A DNA stretch of 64,000 nt, from NCBI RefSeq assembly GCF_008704715.1, contig NZ_CP023689.1:8618001-8682000 (forward strand), read 5' to 3'. Positions 51,483 to 59,696 of this stretch are shown here, in pieces. The position numbers were made by a program, and so were the translations under genes. Source of the DNA: Streptomyces chartreusis. Its GTDB lineage: Bacteria > Actinomycetota > Actinomycetes > Streptomycetales > Streptomycetaceae. Within the stretch, counting starts at the first letter, position 1. The number at the start of each line of letters is the position of its first letter. A model generated the notes under the pieces. It ran no database searches, was not told the origin of the DNA, and saw nothing but the letters and a program-made list of their open reading frames with translations.

Positions 51483-52916
51483 ATGAGCAGTCGTCTCCCG
51501 CTCGCCGGAGTGCTGCGCCTCGGCCGGCCCTCCGACATCTGGTTCAAGCCCGCCCTGAGCGTGGTCGCCGCCGTCGCCCCGCCCAACCTCGCCCTCCTCG
51601 CGCTGGGCCGCCTGGACCTGGCCATGTACACGATGGCCGGGTCGCTGTGCGCGCTCTACGCCCACAACCGTCCCTATGCCGCCCGGGCCCGCGCCCTGGC
51701 ATGGGTGATCCTCGGCATGCTCGGCGGTCTCACGACCGCCCTGCTCGCGGCCTCCCTGACCCGCAGTGCCGTCGTGCTGGTCGCCGTCGGCGCGGTGCTG
51801 GCGGCCGTGCATAAGGTGCTGTGCGACGCGACCCGCATCGGCCCGCCCGGCAACGTCGTCCTCACCTTCATCAGCTCCGCCGCCCTGTTCGTCCCGCAGT
51901 CCCCGGACCGGATCCCGGGCCACCTCGGGCTGGCCGCGGCGGCCGGCGCCTGGGCGTGGCTCGTCGGCATGGCCCCCGGCCTCCTGCGCCCGCACGGCCC
52001 CGAGCGCCGGGCCACCGCGGCAGCCCTGAACGCCGCCGCGGCGCACGCCGAGGCCCACGTCAGCGGAGAAGACACCGCCGGAACCCATGGCACCGCCGTC
52101 ATCGCCGTACGGGCTGCCCGGCAGGCGGTGTCCTCCACCACCGGCACCCCGCTCACCGTCACCCACCGCGCCCTCGAACGGCTCATAGTCCGCGCCGAGG
52201 TCGCCCTCGCCGCACCCTCCGACGCCGACCCCGCGCCACTGCGCGACTGGGCCCGCCAGGTGCGCGGCAACCGGCCCGTGCCCGAGGTCCCGCACCTCAC
52301 CGGCGTCGACTCCGAACTCGCCCCGAACCCCGGCCCGTTGTGGCACCGCCTGCGTCCCCTGGCCCCGCTCGCGCTGCGCACGGCCCTCGGCTGCGCCCTC
52401 GCCGGCTACGCCTCCCTGGCCCTCGGCATCGGCCGTCCCTACTGGGCCCTGGTCACCGCCGCGTCCCTGTACCAGGCGGACCTCGCCCTCACCTGGGGCC
52501 GCGGCGTCCAGCGCGTCGTCGGCAACCTCCTCGGCGTCGTCTTCTTCGCCGCGCTGGTGCCCCTCGCCCACACCGGCGAGGTCGCCCTGGTCCTGTGCTG
52601 TCTCGCCCTCAACTTCGGCGCCGAGGCGCTCATCGGCCGCAACTACTGGCTCGGCAGCGTCTGCGTGACCCCGATGGCGCTGCTGATCACCGAGTTCGCC
52701 GGATTCCAGCAGCCCGGCCCGCTGATCACCGAGCGGGTCGTGGACACCCTGGTCGGCGCGCTCGTCGGGCTCGCCGCCGCCGTCGTGGTGCCGCACCGGA
52801 AGCGGGTCGTGCGTGCCGAGCGCGCCGGACCACGTACGCTCGCCGCTACGGGTAGTAGCCGAGGACGGCACCCGGACCAGCGCACGGGCAACACGACGGA
52901 GGGCGTACGGCCATGA
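51483..52916 (+). CDS. FUSC family transporter-like protein, second copy
   Basis: A 477-residue membrane protein of the FUSC/aromatic-acid-exporter family with two blocks of hydrophobic helices (for example ALSVVAAVAPPNLALLALG and LALRTALGCALAGYASLALG) and RPYWALVTAASLYQADLA, a family hallmark. ATG 51483 (MSSRLPLAGVLRLGRPSDIW) is preferred with AAGG nearby; ATG 51453 is a longer alternative. Its stop overlaps the start of the MarR gene (ATGA), so the pump and regulator are translationally coupled. Likely export of an aromatic or toxic small molecule. Confidence 0.82.
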   Translation: MSSRLPLAGVLRLGRPSDIWFKPALSVVAAVAPPNLALLALGRLDLAMYTMAGSLCALYAHNRPYAARARALAWVILGMLGGLTTALLAASLTRSAVVLVAVGAVLAAVHKVLCDATRIGPPGNVVLTFISSAALFVPQSPDRIPGHLGLAAAAGAWAWLVGMAPGLLRPHGPERRATAAALNAAAAHAEAHVSGEDTAGTHGTAVIAVRAARQAVSSTTGTPLTVTHRALERLIVRAEVALAAPSDADPAPLRDWARQVRGNRPVPEVPHLTGVDSELAPNPGPLWHRLRPLAPLALRTALGCALAGYASLALGIGRPYWALVTAASLYQADLALTWGRGVQRVVGNLLGVVFFAALVPLAHTGEVALVLCCLALNFGAEALIGRNYWLGSVCVTPMALLITEFAGFQQPGPLITERVVDTLVGALVGLAAAVVVPHRKRVVRAERAGPRTLAATGSSRGRHPDQRTGNTTEGVRP

Positions 52917-53449
52917 CGGCGACCAGCGGCGGGCCGACCGGGACGAGACGCGACACGGTGGCCGCCGTGGTCCGGCAGTGGCAGAGCGTCCACCCCGACC
53001 TCGACACCGCGCCCATGGAGATCATCGGCCGGATCAACCGCTGCGCCGCCCTCCTCCAGCAGGCCGAGGACGCCCCCCTGCGCCGCGCGGGCCTCAGTCG
53101 CCCCGAGTTCGACCTGCTCGGCGCGCTGCGCCGCACCGGCCACGAACTGACGCCCAGCGAACTGGCCCGCGAGACCTTCTCCTCGGGCGCCGCCGTCACC
53201 AAGCGCCTCAAGCAGCTGACCGAACGGGGCCTGGTCGAGCGCCGCGGCGACACCCGCGACCGGCGCGTGGCCCACCTCCGCCTCACCGACGAGGGCCGGG
53301 ACCTCGTCGACGGCGTCCTGCCGGAGCAACTCGCCTACGAGACCTCCGTACTGTCCGAGCTCGACTCCGAGGGACGCGGCGAACTGGCCTCCCTGCTGGG
53401 CGAGTTGCTCGGCCGGCTGGAGGGCCGACTGGGCGCGTTGCGTGCCTGA
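52913..53449 (+). CDS. MarR family transcriptional regulator
   Basis: A 178-residue winged-HTH regulator: FDLLGALRRTGHELTPSELA, then SSGAAVTKRLKQLTERGLVE with the recognition helix, and the wing RRGDTRDRRVAHLRLTDEGR. It starts within the stop of the FUSC gene and should repress that transporter until an aromatic ligand binds. An AT-rich stretch at 51448-51473, before the FUSC start, is a possible site. It converges on a VOC gene with an 8-base gap. Confidence 0.92.
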   Translation: MTATSGGPTGTRRDTVAAVVRQWQSVHPDLDTAPMEIIGRINRCAALLQQAEDAPLRRAGLSRPEFDLLGALRRTGHELTPSELARETFSSGAAVTKRLKQLTERGLVERRGDTRDRRVAHLRLTDEGRDLVDGVLPEQLAYETSVLSELDSEGRGELASLLGELLGRLEGRLGALRA

Positions 53450-53457
53450 ACCGGGTA

Positions 53458-54222
53458 TCAGGGCTGCGGCGGCTCGTGGTAGACGCCGAACACCGCGCCC
53501 TGCGGGTCCCGCAGCATGGCGAGGCCCCGCCCGTTGGGCATCGACGTCGGCTCCATGAGCACCGTGCCGCCCGCCCCCGCCGCGTCCCCGGCCGTCGCCC
53601 CGACGTCCACCACGGCGAAGTACGGCAGCCAGTGCGCCGGCACCTCGTGCGGGAACTTGTCGTCCATGTCCATCATTCCGCCGAAGTCGTCACCGGCGAT
53701 GCCCCACTGCGTGTAGTGCTCCGAGGCGTTCACGGTCCAGCCGAACACCGTCGTGTAGAACTCGACGGCCCGCTCGGGCGCCCGCGTCATCAGCTCCACC
53801 CAGCCCAGCGCGCCGGGCGCGTTGAGGAGCCCCGCACCGGGGAAGGACCGCGCCTGCCACAGCTGGAACACCGCTCCCGTGGGGTCCACGGCCACCGCGA
53901 AGCGGCCCACGTCGAACACGTCCATCGGGCCCACCAGCACCGTGCCGCCGGCCTGCGTGACCTGCTCGGCGGCCGCGTCGGCGTCCGGCACCGCGAACGA
54001 CACGTTCCACGCCACCGGCTGTCCCTCCTGGTACAGCGGGGTCAGCGCGGCCACCGCCGCGTCCCCGAGATGCGCCACCGTGTAGCCGCCCGCCTCCTGG
54101 CGCGGATCTGTCTCGGCCCGCCAGCCGAACAGCCCCTCGTAGAACTGCTTGGCCCCGGCCAGGTCACTCGTGCCGAGCTCGGTCCAGCAGGGCCCGCCGG
54201 TCACCGGCTTGTCGAGCTTCAT
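53458..54222 (-). CDS. VOC family protein, two glyoxalase-like domains
   Basis: A 254-residue protein made of two similar halves: WTELGTSDLAGAKQFYEGLF and WVELMTRAPERAVEFYTTVF each open a beta-alpha-beta-beta-beta VOC unit, and the ends AVDPTGAVFQLW and LRDPQGAVFGVYHEPP close them. This arrangement resembles the Cfp30B / lactoylglutathione-lyase-like group. The metal ligands are partly missing, so the reaction is unknown. It stands downstream of a second, single-domain VOC gene on the same strand. Confidence 0.88.
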   Translation of the reverse strand: MKLDKPVTGGPCWTELGTSDLAGAKQFYEGLFGWRAETDPRQEAGGYTVAHLGDAAVAALTPLYQEGQPVAWNVSFAVPDADAAAEQVTQAGGTVLVGPMDVFDVGRFAVAVDPTGAVFQLWQARSFPGAGLLNAPGALGWVELMTRAPERAVEFYTTVFGWTVNASEHYTQWGIAGDDFGGMMDMDDKFPHEVPAHWLPYFAVVDVGATAGDAAGAGGTVLMEPTSMPNGRGLAMLRDPQGAVFGVYHEPPQP

Positions 54223-54328
54223 GGCGTTCCTCCCGCGACGAAGACCCCCTCCAGCACGCTAAGCCCCGCCCCGGGCCCTGGCCATCCGGCGGGTACGGAC
54301 CCGCACCGGCAGGCCCGGGAGCCCCGCC

Positions 54329-54721
54329 CTAGATTCCGGGGCGGTACCGAATCGGATGGTCCGCAGGCACCTCCACCAGCACGATCGGCGTCCCGTCCGG
54401 GTCGGCGATCCACATCTCGATCAGCCCCCAGGGCTCCTTCACCGGAGGCCGTACGATCCCGACGCCCTTCGCCACCAGCTCGTCGTGCGCGGCGACCACG
54501 TCCGGGACCTGCATCCACAGCCGTACGGCCGGGGACGGCGGCGTCTCGGAGCGTCCGGAGACCTCCAGGAAGCCGCCGCCGAGGAAGTAGACGGTGCCGC
54601 GACCGGGGCCGGTGCCGAACTCGCGGTAGACGGCGAGGCCGAGCTGCTCGCCGTAGAAGACACGGGACCGTTCGGGATCGGTGGGCCGCAGCAGGGTCCG
54701 GCCGCTCAGTACGTGCACCAT
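54329..54721 (-). CDS. VOC family protein
   Basis: A 130-residue single VOC unit pair: TLLRPTDPERSRVFYGEQLG, GTVYFLGGGFLEVSG, WMQVPDVVAAHDELVAKGV and the end EMWIADPDGTPIVLVEVPA. Ligands His/Glu are not obviously complete. Start at ATG 54721 has only a weak Shine-Dalgarno. The gene lies upstream of the double-VOC gene with about 106 bases between, and is divergent from the GNAT gene. Confidence 0.82.
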   Translation of the reverse strand: MVHVLSGRTLLRPTDPERSRVFYGEQLGLAVYREFGTGPGRGTVYFLGGGFLEVSGRSETPPSPAVRLWMQVPDVVAAHDELVAKGVGIVRPPVKEPWGLIEMWIADPDGTPIVLVEVPADHPIRYRPGI

Positions 54722-54793
54722 GCAGCGGGAGCCTAGCGGCGGGTTAGGCTCAGCGGTGCCCGAGCCGCGCCCGTGAAGGGGAGAACCGCAACC

Positions 54794-55345
54794 ATGGACA
54801 CCGCCGCGCCCGACGCCTCCGCCGGACTCGTCTTCCGCGAAGCCACCGACGCCGACGTCGACACGCTGGTCGCGCTGATCGAGTCCGCCTACCGCGGGGA
54901 CTCCAGCCGGGCCGGGTGGACCACCGAGGCGGACATCCTCGAAGGACAGCGGACCGACCCGGAGGGCGTGCTGGCGGTCATCAAGTCGCCCGACAGCAGG
55001 CTCCTGACCGTCGAGCGGGACGGGCGGGTCGTCGCCTGCTGCCAGCTCGAACACCGAGGAACCCACGCCTACTTCGGGATGTTCGCGGTCAGCCCCGCAC
55101 TCCAGGGCGCCGGCCTCGGCAAGGTGATCATCGCGGAGGCGGAGCGGCAGGCCCGCGAGACCTGGGGCGCCACCGAGATGCACATGACCGTGATCTCCGT
55201 ACGCGACGACCTGATCGCCTGGTACGAGCGGCGCGGCTATCGCCGTACGGGCCGGATGACCCCGTTCCCGTACGGCGACGAGCGCTTCGGCATCCCGCAG
55301 CGCGCCGACCTCCAGTTCGAGCTGCTGGTCAAGGCGCTGGCGTGA
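54794..55345 (+). CDS. GNAT family N-acetyltransferase
   Basis: A 183-residue acetyltransferase: FREATDADVDTLVALIESAY at the start, the acetyl-CoA motif FAVSPALQGAGLGKVIIAEA with Q-x-x-G-x-G, and ERRGYRRTGRM at the C-terminal strand. It transfers acetyl to an unknown amine. ATG 54794 has GGGGAGAACC before it. It converges on the GDPD gene with only 3 bases between stops. Confidence 0.9.
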   Translation: MDTAAPDASAGLVFREATDADVDTLVALIESAYRGDSSRAGWTTEADILEGQRTDPEGVLAVIKSPDSRLLTVERDGRVVACCQLEHRGTHAYFGMFAVSPALQGAGLGKVIIAEAERQARETWGATEMHMTVISVRDDLIAWYERRGYRRTGRMTPFPYGDERFGIPQRADLQFELLVKALA

Positions 55346-55348
55346 CGC

Positions 55349-56032
55349 TCACGCGGTGAAGCGGCCGGTGCGTTTGATCTCCGGATAGTCGGTCGTCGCG
55401 CCGTCCAGCTCCAGCGCCCGTACGAGACGCAGGTGGTCCTGGGTGTTCACCACCCAGCCGATGATCCGCAGGTCCGCCTTGCGGGCGCGCTCCACGACCT
55501 CCAGGGTGAGCCGGCGGATGTTCAGACAGACCGTCGCCGCGCCGGCCGCCACGGCGCGGTCCACGATGTCGGTGCCGTAGCGGCTGGCGATCAGAGCGGT
55601 GCGCACCCCGGGCACCAGGCGGGCGATCTCGGCGACGGCCTCGTCGTGGAACGAGGACACCTCGACGCGCGGTGCCAGGTCCCGGTCCTTCATCACCTCG
55701 GCGAGCGCCCGCGCCGCGGCCACGTCCTTGATCTCGGCCTGGAGGGGGGACCGCACGGCCTCCAGGACCTCCTCGAAGACCGGTACGCGCTCGCCGCGGC
55801 CCGCGTCCAGGGCGCGCAGCTCGGCGAGGGTCTTGTCGGCGATCGGGCCGGTTCCGTCGGTCGTGCGGTCCACATCGGTGTCGTGCATGACGACGAGGGC
55901 GCCGTCCTTGCTGAGGTGGAGGTCCAGTTCGATGACATCGAGGCCGGCCTGCTGGGCGGCGACGAAGGAACGGAGGGTGTTCTCGGGTTCGACACCCATG
56001 ACTCCGCGGTGACCGATGGTAAGGAAGTTCAA
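55349..56032 (-). CDS. Glycerophosphodiester phosphodiesterase
   Basis: A 227-residue TIM-barrel enzyme with the GDPD motifs IGHRGVMGVEPENTLRSF (HR and Glu-Asn), VIELDLHLSKDGALVVMHD (metal-binding E-x-D and catalytic HD), and a late Glu in LQAEIKDVAAAR. It cleaves glycerophosphodiesters to glycerol-3-phosphate and an alcohol. No signal peptide is present, so it is cytosolic. The gene is on its own, divergent from the DUF6421 operon across a 392-base gap. Confidence 0.93.
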   Translation of the reverse strand: MNFLTIGHRGVMGVEPENTLRSFVAAQQAGLDVIELDLHLSKDGALVVMHDTDVDRTTDGTGPIADKTLAELRALDAGRGERVPVFEEVLEAVRSPLQAEIKDVAAARALAEVMKDRDLAPRVEVSSFHDEAVAEIARLVPGVRTALIASRYGTDIVDRAVAAGAATVCLNIRRLTLEVVERARKADLRIIGWVVNTQDHLRLVRALELDGATTDYPEIKRTGRFTA

Positions 56033-56424
56033 GGTTCAACTCGCTTCCGTCGACGGCGGCGGGGGGAGCTCGCGCGAACCGGAGCGGACTGTTCGCGTGG
56101 GCCGAGCCGCAGCCTAGTGGCCTGTGCGCGTGATGAACCCCACGTGTACGCAGGGTTTGCGGCCGGGGACGTGCCGTGCCTGGTTCGCACCCCTATGGGC
56201 GGTCACCCTGGCGTGGGCGAGTCCTCCGGGGATTGACCGGATCTCGCGGGTGGACTCCGCGTATGCCCGCTGGATGCCGGGCTAATCGCCATCGAGACAT
56301 CCAACAGGAAAAAGTTCGGTGACCTTGGGTGTGTGCAGGATAATTTCCCGAGCTTCCTCTTGCTGAGAGAAACCCCGTATGCATACGGTGTGCTTACGCG
56401 AGGTTCTCCCGTGGAGGATGGGAC
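56033..56424. other. 392-base intergenic region between GDPD and DUF6421 operon
   Basis: No gene is seen. The right end holds the DUF6421 promoter: TTGCTG (56360-56365) and TACGGT (56384-56389) with an 18-base spacer, the palindrome at 56375-56388 and GGAGG at 56413-56417. A GATAAT at 56339-56344 is another -10 candidate. In the left part I find no clear signal other than likely promoter elements for the GDPD gene. Confidence 0.6.
56375..56388. promoter_or_regulatory. Perfect 14-bp palindrome at DUF6421 operon promoter
   Basis: CCGTATGCATACGG is fully self-complementary, 36 bases before the ATG and over the spacer and -10 of the predicted promoter. It is a strong candidate for an operator; the regulator is not in the neighbourhood. 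Confidence 0.6.
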
Positions 56425-57822
56425 ATGACGGAAATTCTTGTGCAGGCGGCTTCGGAGGAGAAGGTTCCTCCCATGACCAGGGTGGTTGAGCACCCGGCGT
56501 GGCCGGTGCTCAAGGATGCCGTGGAGCTGATCCGGCCATGGCAGTCCAAGGATGGGTCGATCGACTTCGAGGCCGAGGGCGCGCCCGCGCGGGCCGACGC
56601 CGAGGCGGCCGTACGGCGTGTCGTGGCGGCCGTCGAGGAGCTGAGCCCGCTGCTGCCGCACGACGCGGCCTACCACGCGGCCCTCGTGAAGGACCTCGGC
56701 CGCTGGGCCGAGGGCGGCTTCGAGGTGCCCGACTTCCTCGACTCGCTGCTGGCCTTCCAGCCCGCCGCGAGCCGCGCCGACGGCCTCCAGCACCTGGTCG
56801 TCTTCGCGATGTACACGCAGAACGGCAACCCCGACCGCAACCTCGAGGCGGTCGTCCTGCGCATGGTCTGGCCGGACTGGCTGGCCGAGCTGGAGCGCAC
56901 CCGCTACGACAACCCGCTGTTCTGCGGCATCAAGTTCGAGGACTTCACGGCCGGGTACGACACCAACTCCGCCGTGCTCTTCCCGGAGACGATCGCCGTG
57001 CGCGAGGCGCCCGAGCGCTTCAGCTGGGGCGGCATCTTCTGCGACCGCGAGGCCGCCCGCTTCCGCCGCGTCACCGACGCCGCCGTCGACATCCTCGGCC
57101 TCGACCTGCCCGAGGACATCGCCGCGATGGTCCACGACCAGCGGCGCACCGAGGAGGCGTTCGTCCTGTGGGACATGGTCCACGACCGCACCCACAGCCA
57201 CGGTGACCTGCCGTTCGACCCGTTCATGATCAAGCAGCGCCAGCCGTTCTGGATGTACGGCCTGGAGGAGCTGCGCTGTGACCTCACCGCCTTCAAGGAG
57301 GCCGTGAAGCTCCAGGCCGACGGCGTCCCGCAGGCCCGTGACGTGCAGTACGCCGTGCTGTTCGACCGCATGTTCCGCTTCCCGGTCACCGGCGAGCGCG
57401 TGCGCAACTACGACGGCCTCGGCGGCCAGCTGCTCTTCGCCTACCTGCACAAGCACGACGTCGTCCGCTGGACCGACAACAAGCTGCACATCGACTGGGA
57501 CCGCGCCCCGCAGGTCACCAACCAGCTGTGCGCCGACATCGAGAAGCTCTACCGCGACGGCATCGACCGCCCGAAGCTCGTGCACTGGTTCGCCGGCTAC
57601 GAGCTCGTCTCCACCTACCTCGCCCCGCACCCGGGCTCCCGCTGGGCCAAGGGTCCGGACGCCCTGGACCTGACCCAGCCGCCGCGCAAGCTCGTCGATG
57701 ACGTGCTTCCTGACGAGTTTCCGCTGAGCATGTTCTATGAGGCCCTCTCCAAGAAGCTGAAGAACGTGATCGCCTCGACCCGGGGCATCACGGCGGAGAG
57801 CGCCGAGCGAGTCGCCGCGTGA
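56425..57822 (+). CDS. DUF6421 family protein
   Basis: A 465-residue cytosolic protein of a Streptomyces-type family of unknown function. Near the middle, WDMVHDRTHSHGDLPFDPF holds a cluster His-x3-His-x-His followed by an acidic segment and GLEELRCDLTAFKEA, which looks like a metal site of the type seen in ferritin-like or non-haem enzymes. Other conserved-looking stretches are HDAAYHAALVKDLGRWAEGG and VHWFAGYELVSTYLAPHPGS. It begins a three-gene unit with SDR and aldolase genes: its stop overlaps a GTG of the SDR gene. GGAGG stands 7 bases before the ATG. The HxxxHxH cluster may point to an enzyme in a small-molecule pathway; that is inference. Confidence 0.72.
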   Translation: MTEILVQAASEEKVPPMTRVVEHPAWPVLKDAVELIRPWQSKDGSIDFEAEGAPARADAEAAVRRVVAAVEELSPLLPHDAAYHAALVKDLGRWAEGGFEVPDFLDSLLAFQPAASRADGLQHLVVFAMYTQNGNPDRNLEAVVLRMVWPDWLAELERTRYDNPLFCGIKFEDFTAGYDTNSAVLFPETIAVREAPERFSWGGIFCDREAARFRRVTDAAVDILGLDLPEDIAAMVHDQRRTEEAFVLWDMVHDRTHSHGDLPFDPFMIKQRQPFWMYGLEELRCDLTAFKEAVKLQADGVPQARDVQYAVLFDRMFRFPVTGERVRNYDGLGGQLLFAYLHKHDVVRWTDNKLHIDWDRAPQVTNQLCADIEKLYRDGIDRPKLVHWFAGYELVSTYLAPHPGSRWAKGPDALDLTQPPRKLVDDVLPDEFPLSMFYEALSKKLKNVIASTRGITAESAERVAA

Positions 57823-57866
57823 GCGACAGCGGCACCGAGAACACGGCTCAGCAGGAGGCGAAGAAG

Positions 57867-58616
57867 ATGGCGGGGAACGGAGCTCTCAGCGGTGCGGTGA
57901 TCGCGGTGGCCGGCGCGGGCGGACCCGCCGGCCGGGCGGCACTGCGGCGACTCGCGGAAGCGGGCGCCACCGTGGTCGGCGCGGACAACGACCCCGAGCG
58001 GCTGGCGGAAGCCGTGGACGCCGCGCGCTACGCCTCCGGCGGCGCGGCGGTCACCGGCGAGACGGTCGACCTGCTCGACCTGGATTCCACCCGTGACTGG
58101 GCACTGCGCACCGAGAAGGAGTTCGGCCGCGTCGACGGCCTGGTCCATCTCGTCGGCGGCTGGCGCGGCAGCGAGACCTTCATCAAGACCAGCCTCGACG
58201 ACTGGGACTTCCTGGAACTGCTGCTCATCCGCACCGTGCAGCACACCTCGCTCGCCTTCTTCGAGCCCCTGCAGCGCAGCGAGCGCGGCCGGTATCTGCT
58301 GATCAGCGCCGCCGGCGCCTCGAAGCCGACCGCCGGCAACGCCTCGTACGCCGCCGCCAAGGCCGCCGCCGAGGCGTGGACACTCGCGCTGGCCGACGCC
58401 TTCCGCAAGGCCGGGGGCGCCGAGGACCTGACGTCCGCGGCTGCCATCCTGGTGGTGAAGGCGCTGGTGCACGACGCGATGCGCGCCGACCGCCCCAACG
58501 CGAAGTTCGCGGGCTTCACGGACGTCAAGGACCTGGCCGAGGCCGTCGTCGGCGTCTGGGACAAGTCCGCCGCCGAAGTGAACGGAAACCGCCTGTGGCT
58601 GACCGAGAAGCCGTGA
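57867..58616 (+). CDS. Short-chain dehydrogenase/reductase
   Basis: A 249-residue NAD(P) oxidoreductase (265 if it starts at GTG 57819). The Rossmann motif is GAVIAVAGAGGPAGRAALRR, the Asn region is VHLVGGWRGSETF, and the Ser-Tyr-Lys triad is in LLISAAGASKPTAGNASYAA followed by AKAAAEAW. ATG 57867 is chosen because AGGAGG stands 8 bases before it; the upstream GTG overlaps the DUF6421 stop, so coupling through the longer form is possible. Its stop overlaps the aldolase start (GTGA). Substrate unknown. Confidence 0.88.
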   Translation: MAGNGALSGAVIAVAGAGGPAGRAALRRLAEAGATVVGADNDPERLAEAVDAARYASGGAAVTGETVDLLDLDSTRDWALRTEKEFGRVDGLVHLVGGWRGSETFIKTSLDDWDFLELLLIRTVQHTSLAFFEPLQRSERGRYLLISAAGASKPTAGNASYAAAKAAAEAWTLALADAFRKAGGAEDLTSAAAILVVKALVHDAMRADRPNAKFAGFTDVKDLAEAVVGVWDKSAAEVNGNRLWLTEKP

Positions 58617-59683
58617 ACCCTCCGAAGACCGACGCCCGGCGTCACCACGACCCGGACGTCCGCGGCTTCGCCAGCGACAACTACGCCGGCGCCCACCCGG
58701 AGGTGCTCGCCGCCCTCGCCCTGGCCAACGGCGGGCACCAGGTGGCGTACGGCGAGGACGACTACACCGAGAACCTCCAGCGGATCGTGCGCAGCCACTT
58801 CGGCGCCACCGCCGAGGCGTTCCCGGTGTTCAACGGCACCGGCGCCAACGTCGTCGCGCTCCAGGCGGTCACCGACCGCTGGGGCGCGGTGATCTGCGCC
58901 GAGAGCGCGCACATCCACGTCGACGAGGGCGGCGCCCCGGAGCGCATGGGCGGCCTCAAGCTGCTCACCGTGCCCACCCCCGACGGCAAGCTCACCCCCG
59001 AGCTGATCGACCGGCAGGCGTACGGCTGGGACGACGAGCACCGGGCGATGCCCCAGGTCGTCTCGATCACCCAGAGCACCGAGCTGGGCACCCTCTACAC
59101 CCCGGACGAGATCCGCGCGATCTGCGACCACGCCCACGCGCACGGCATGAAGGTGCACCTGGACGGCTCCCGGATAGCCAACGCCGCCGCCTCGCTGAAC
59201 GTCCCCATGCGGACGTTCACCAACGCGGTCGGCGTCGACATCCTCTCCCTCGGCGGCACCAAGAACGGCGCCCTGTTCGGCGAGGCGGTCGTCGTCCTCA
59301 ACCAGGACGCCGTCAGCCACATGAAGCATCTGCGCAAGCTGTCCATGCAGCTCGCCTCCAAGATGCGCTTCGTGTCGGTGCAGTTGGAGGCCCTGCTCGC
59401 CAAGGACCTGTGGCTGCGCAACGCCCGGCACGCCAACGAGATGGCGCAGCGCCTCGCCGAGGGCGTGCGCGCCGTGCACGGTGTGGAGATCCTCTACCCC
59501 GTGCAGGCCAACGGCGTGTTCGCCAAGCTCCCCCACGACGTGAGCGAGCGCCTCCAGAAGAGGTTCCGCTTCTACTTCTGGGACGAGACGGCCGGCGTCG
59601 TGCGCTGGATGTGCGCGTTCGACACGACCGAGGACGACGTGGACGCGTTCGTGGCGGCGCTCAAGGAGGAGATGGCGCGCTAG
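58613..59683 (+). CDS. Low-specificity threonine-aldolase-like PLP enzyme
   Basis: A 356-residue fold-type I PLP enzyme: VRGFASDNYAGAHPEVLAAL, VAYGEDDYTENLQRIVRSHF, PVFNGTGANVVALQ, the strand DGSRIANAAASLN, and the Schiff-base Lys in SLGGTKNGALFGE. It should cleave or form beta-hydroxy amino acids such as L-threonine, giving glycine and an aldehyde. GTG 58613 overlaps the SDR stop by four bases, so the three genes are one unit. A link with SDR suggests oxidation or reduction of the hydroxy or aldehyde group. No transporter or regulator is in the unit. Confidence 0.92.
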   Translation: MNPPKTDARRHHDPDVRGFASDNYAGAHPEVLAALALANGGHQVAYGEDDYTENLQRIVRSHFGATAEAFPVFNGTGANVVALQAVTDRWGAVICAESAHIHVDEGGAPERMGGLKLLTVPTPDGKLTPELIDRQAYGWDDEHRAMPQVVSITQSTELGTLYTPDEIRAICDHAHAHGMKVHLDGSRIANAAASLNVPMRTFTNAVGVDILSLGGTKNGALFGEAVVVLNQDAVSHMKHLRKLSMQLASKMRFVSVQLEALLAKDLWLRNARHANEMAQRLAEGVRAVHGVEILYPVQANGVFAKLPHDVSERLQKRFRFYFWDETAGVVRWMCAFDTTEDDVDAFVAALKEEMAR

Positions 59684-59696
59684 CGCCCGTCGCCCG

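Noticed and set aside
56203..57630. 475-residue minus-strand frame opposite DUF6421
   Set aside because: Antisense shadow with Val/Gly/Asp-rich composition; the plus-strand operon has coupling, a Shine-Dalgarno and motifs.
58028..59536. 502-residue minus-strand frame opposite SDR and aldolase genes
   Set aside because: Shadow frame; the plus-strand genes show full catalytic motifs.
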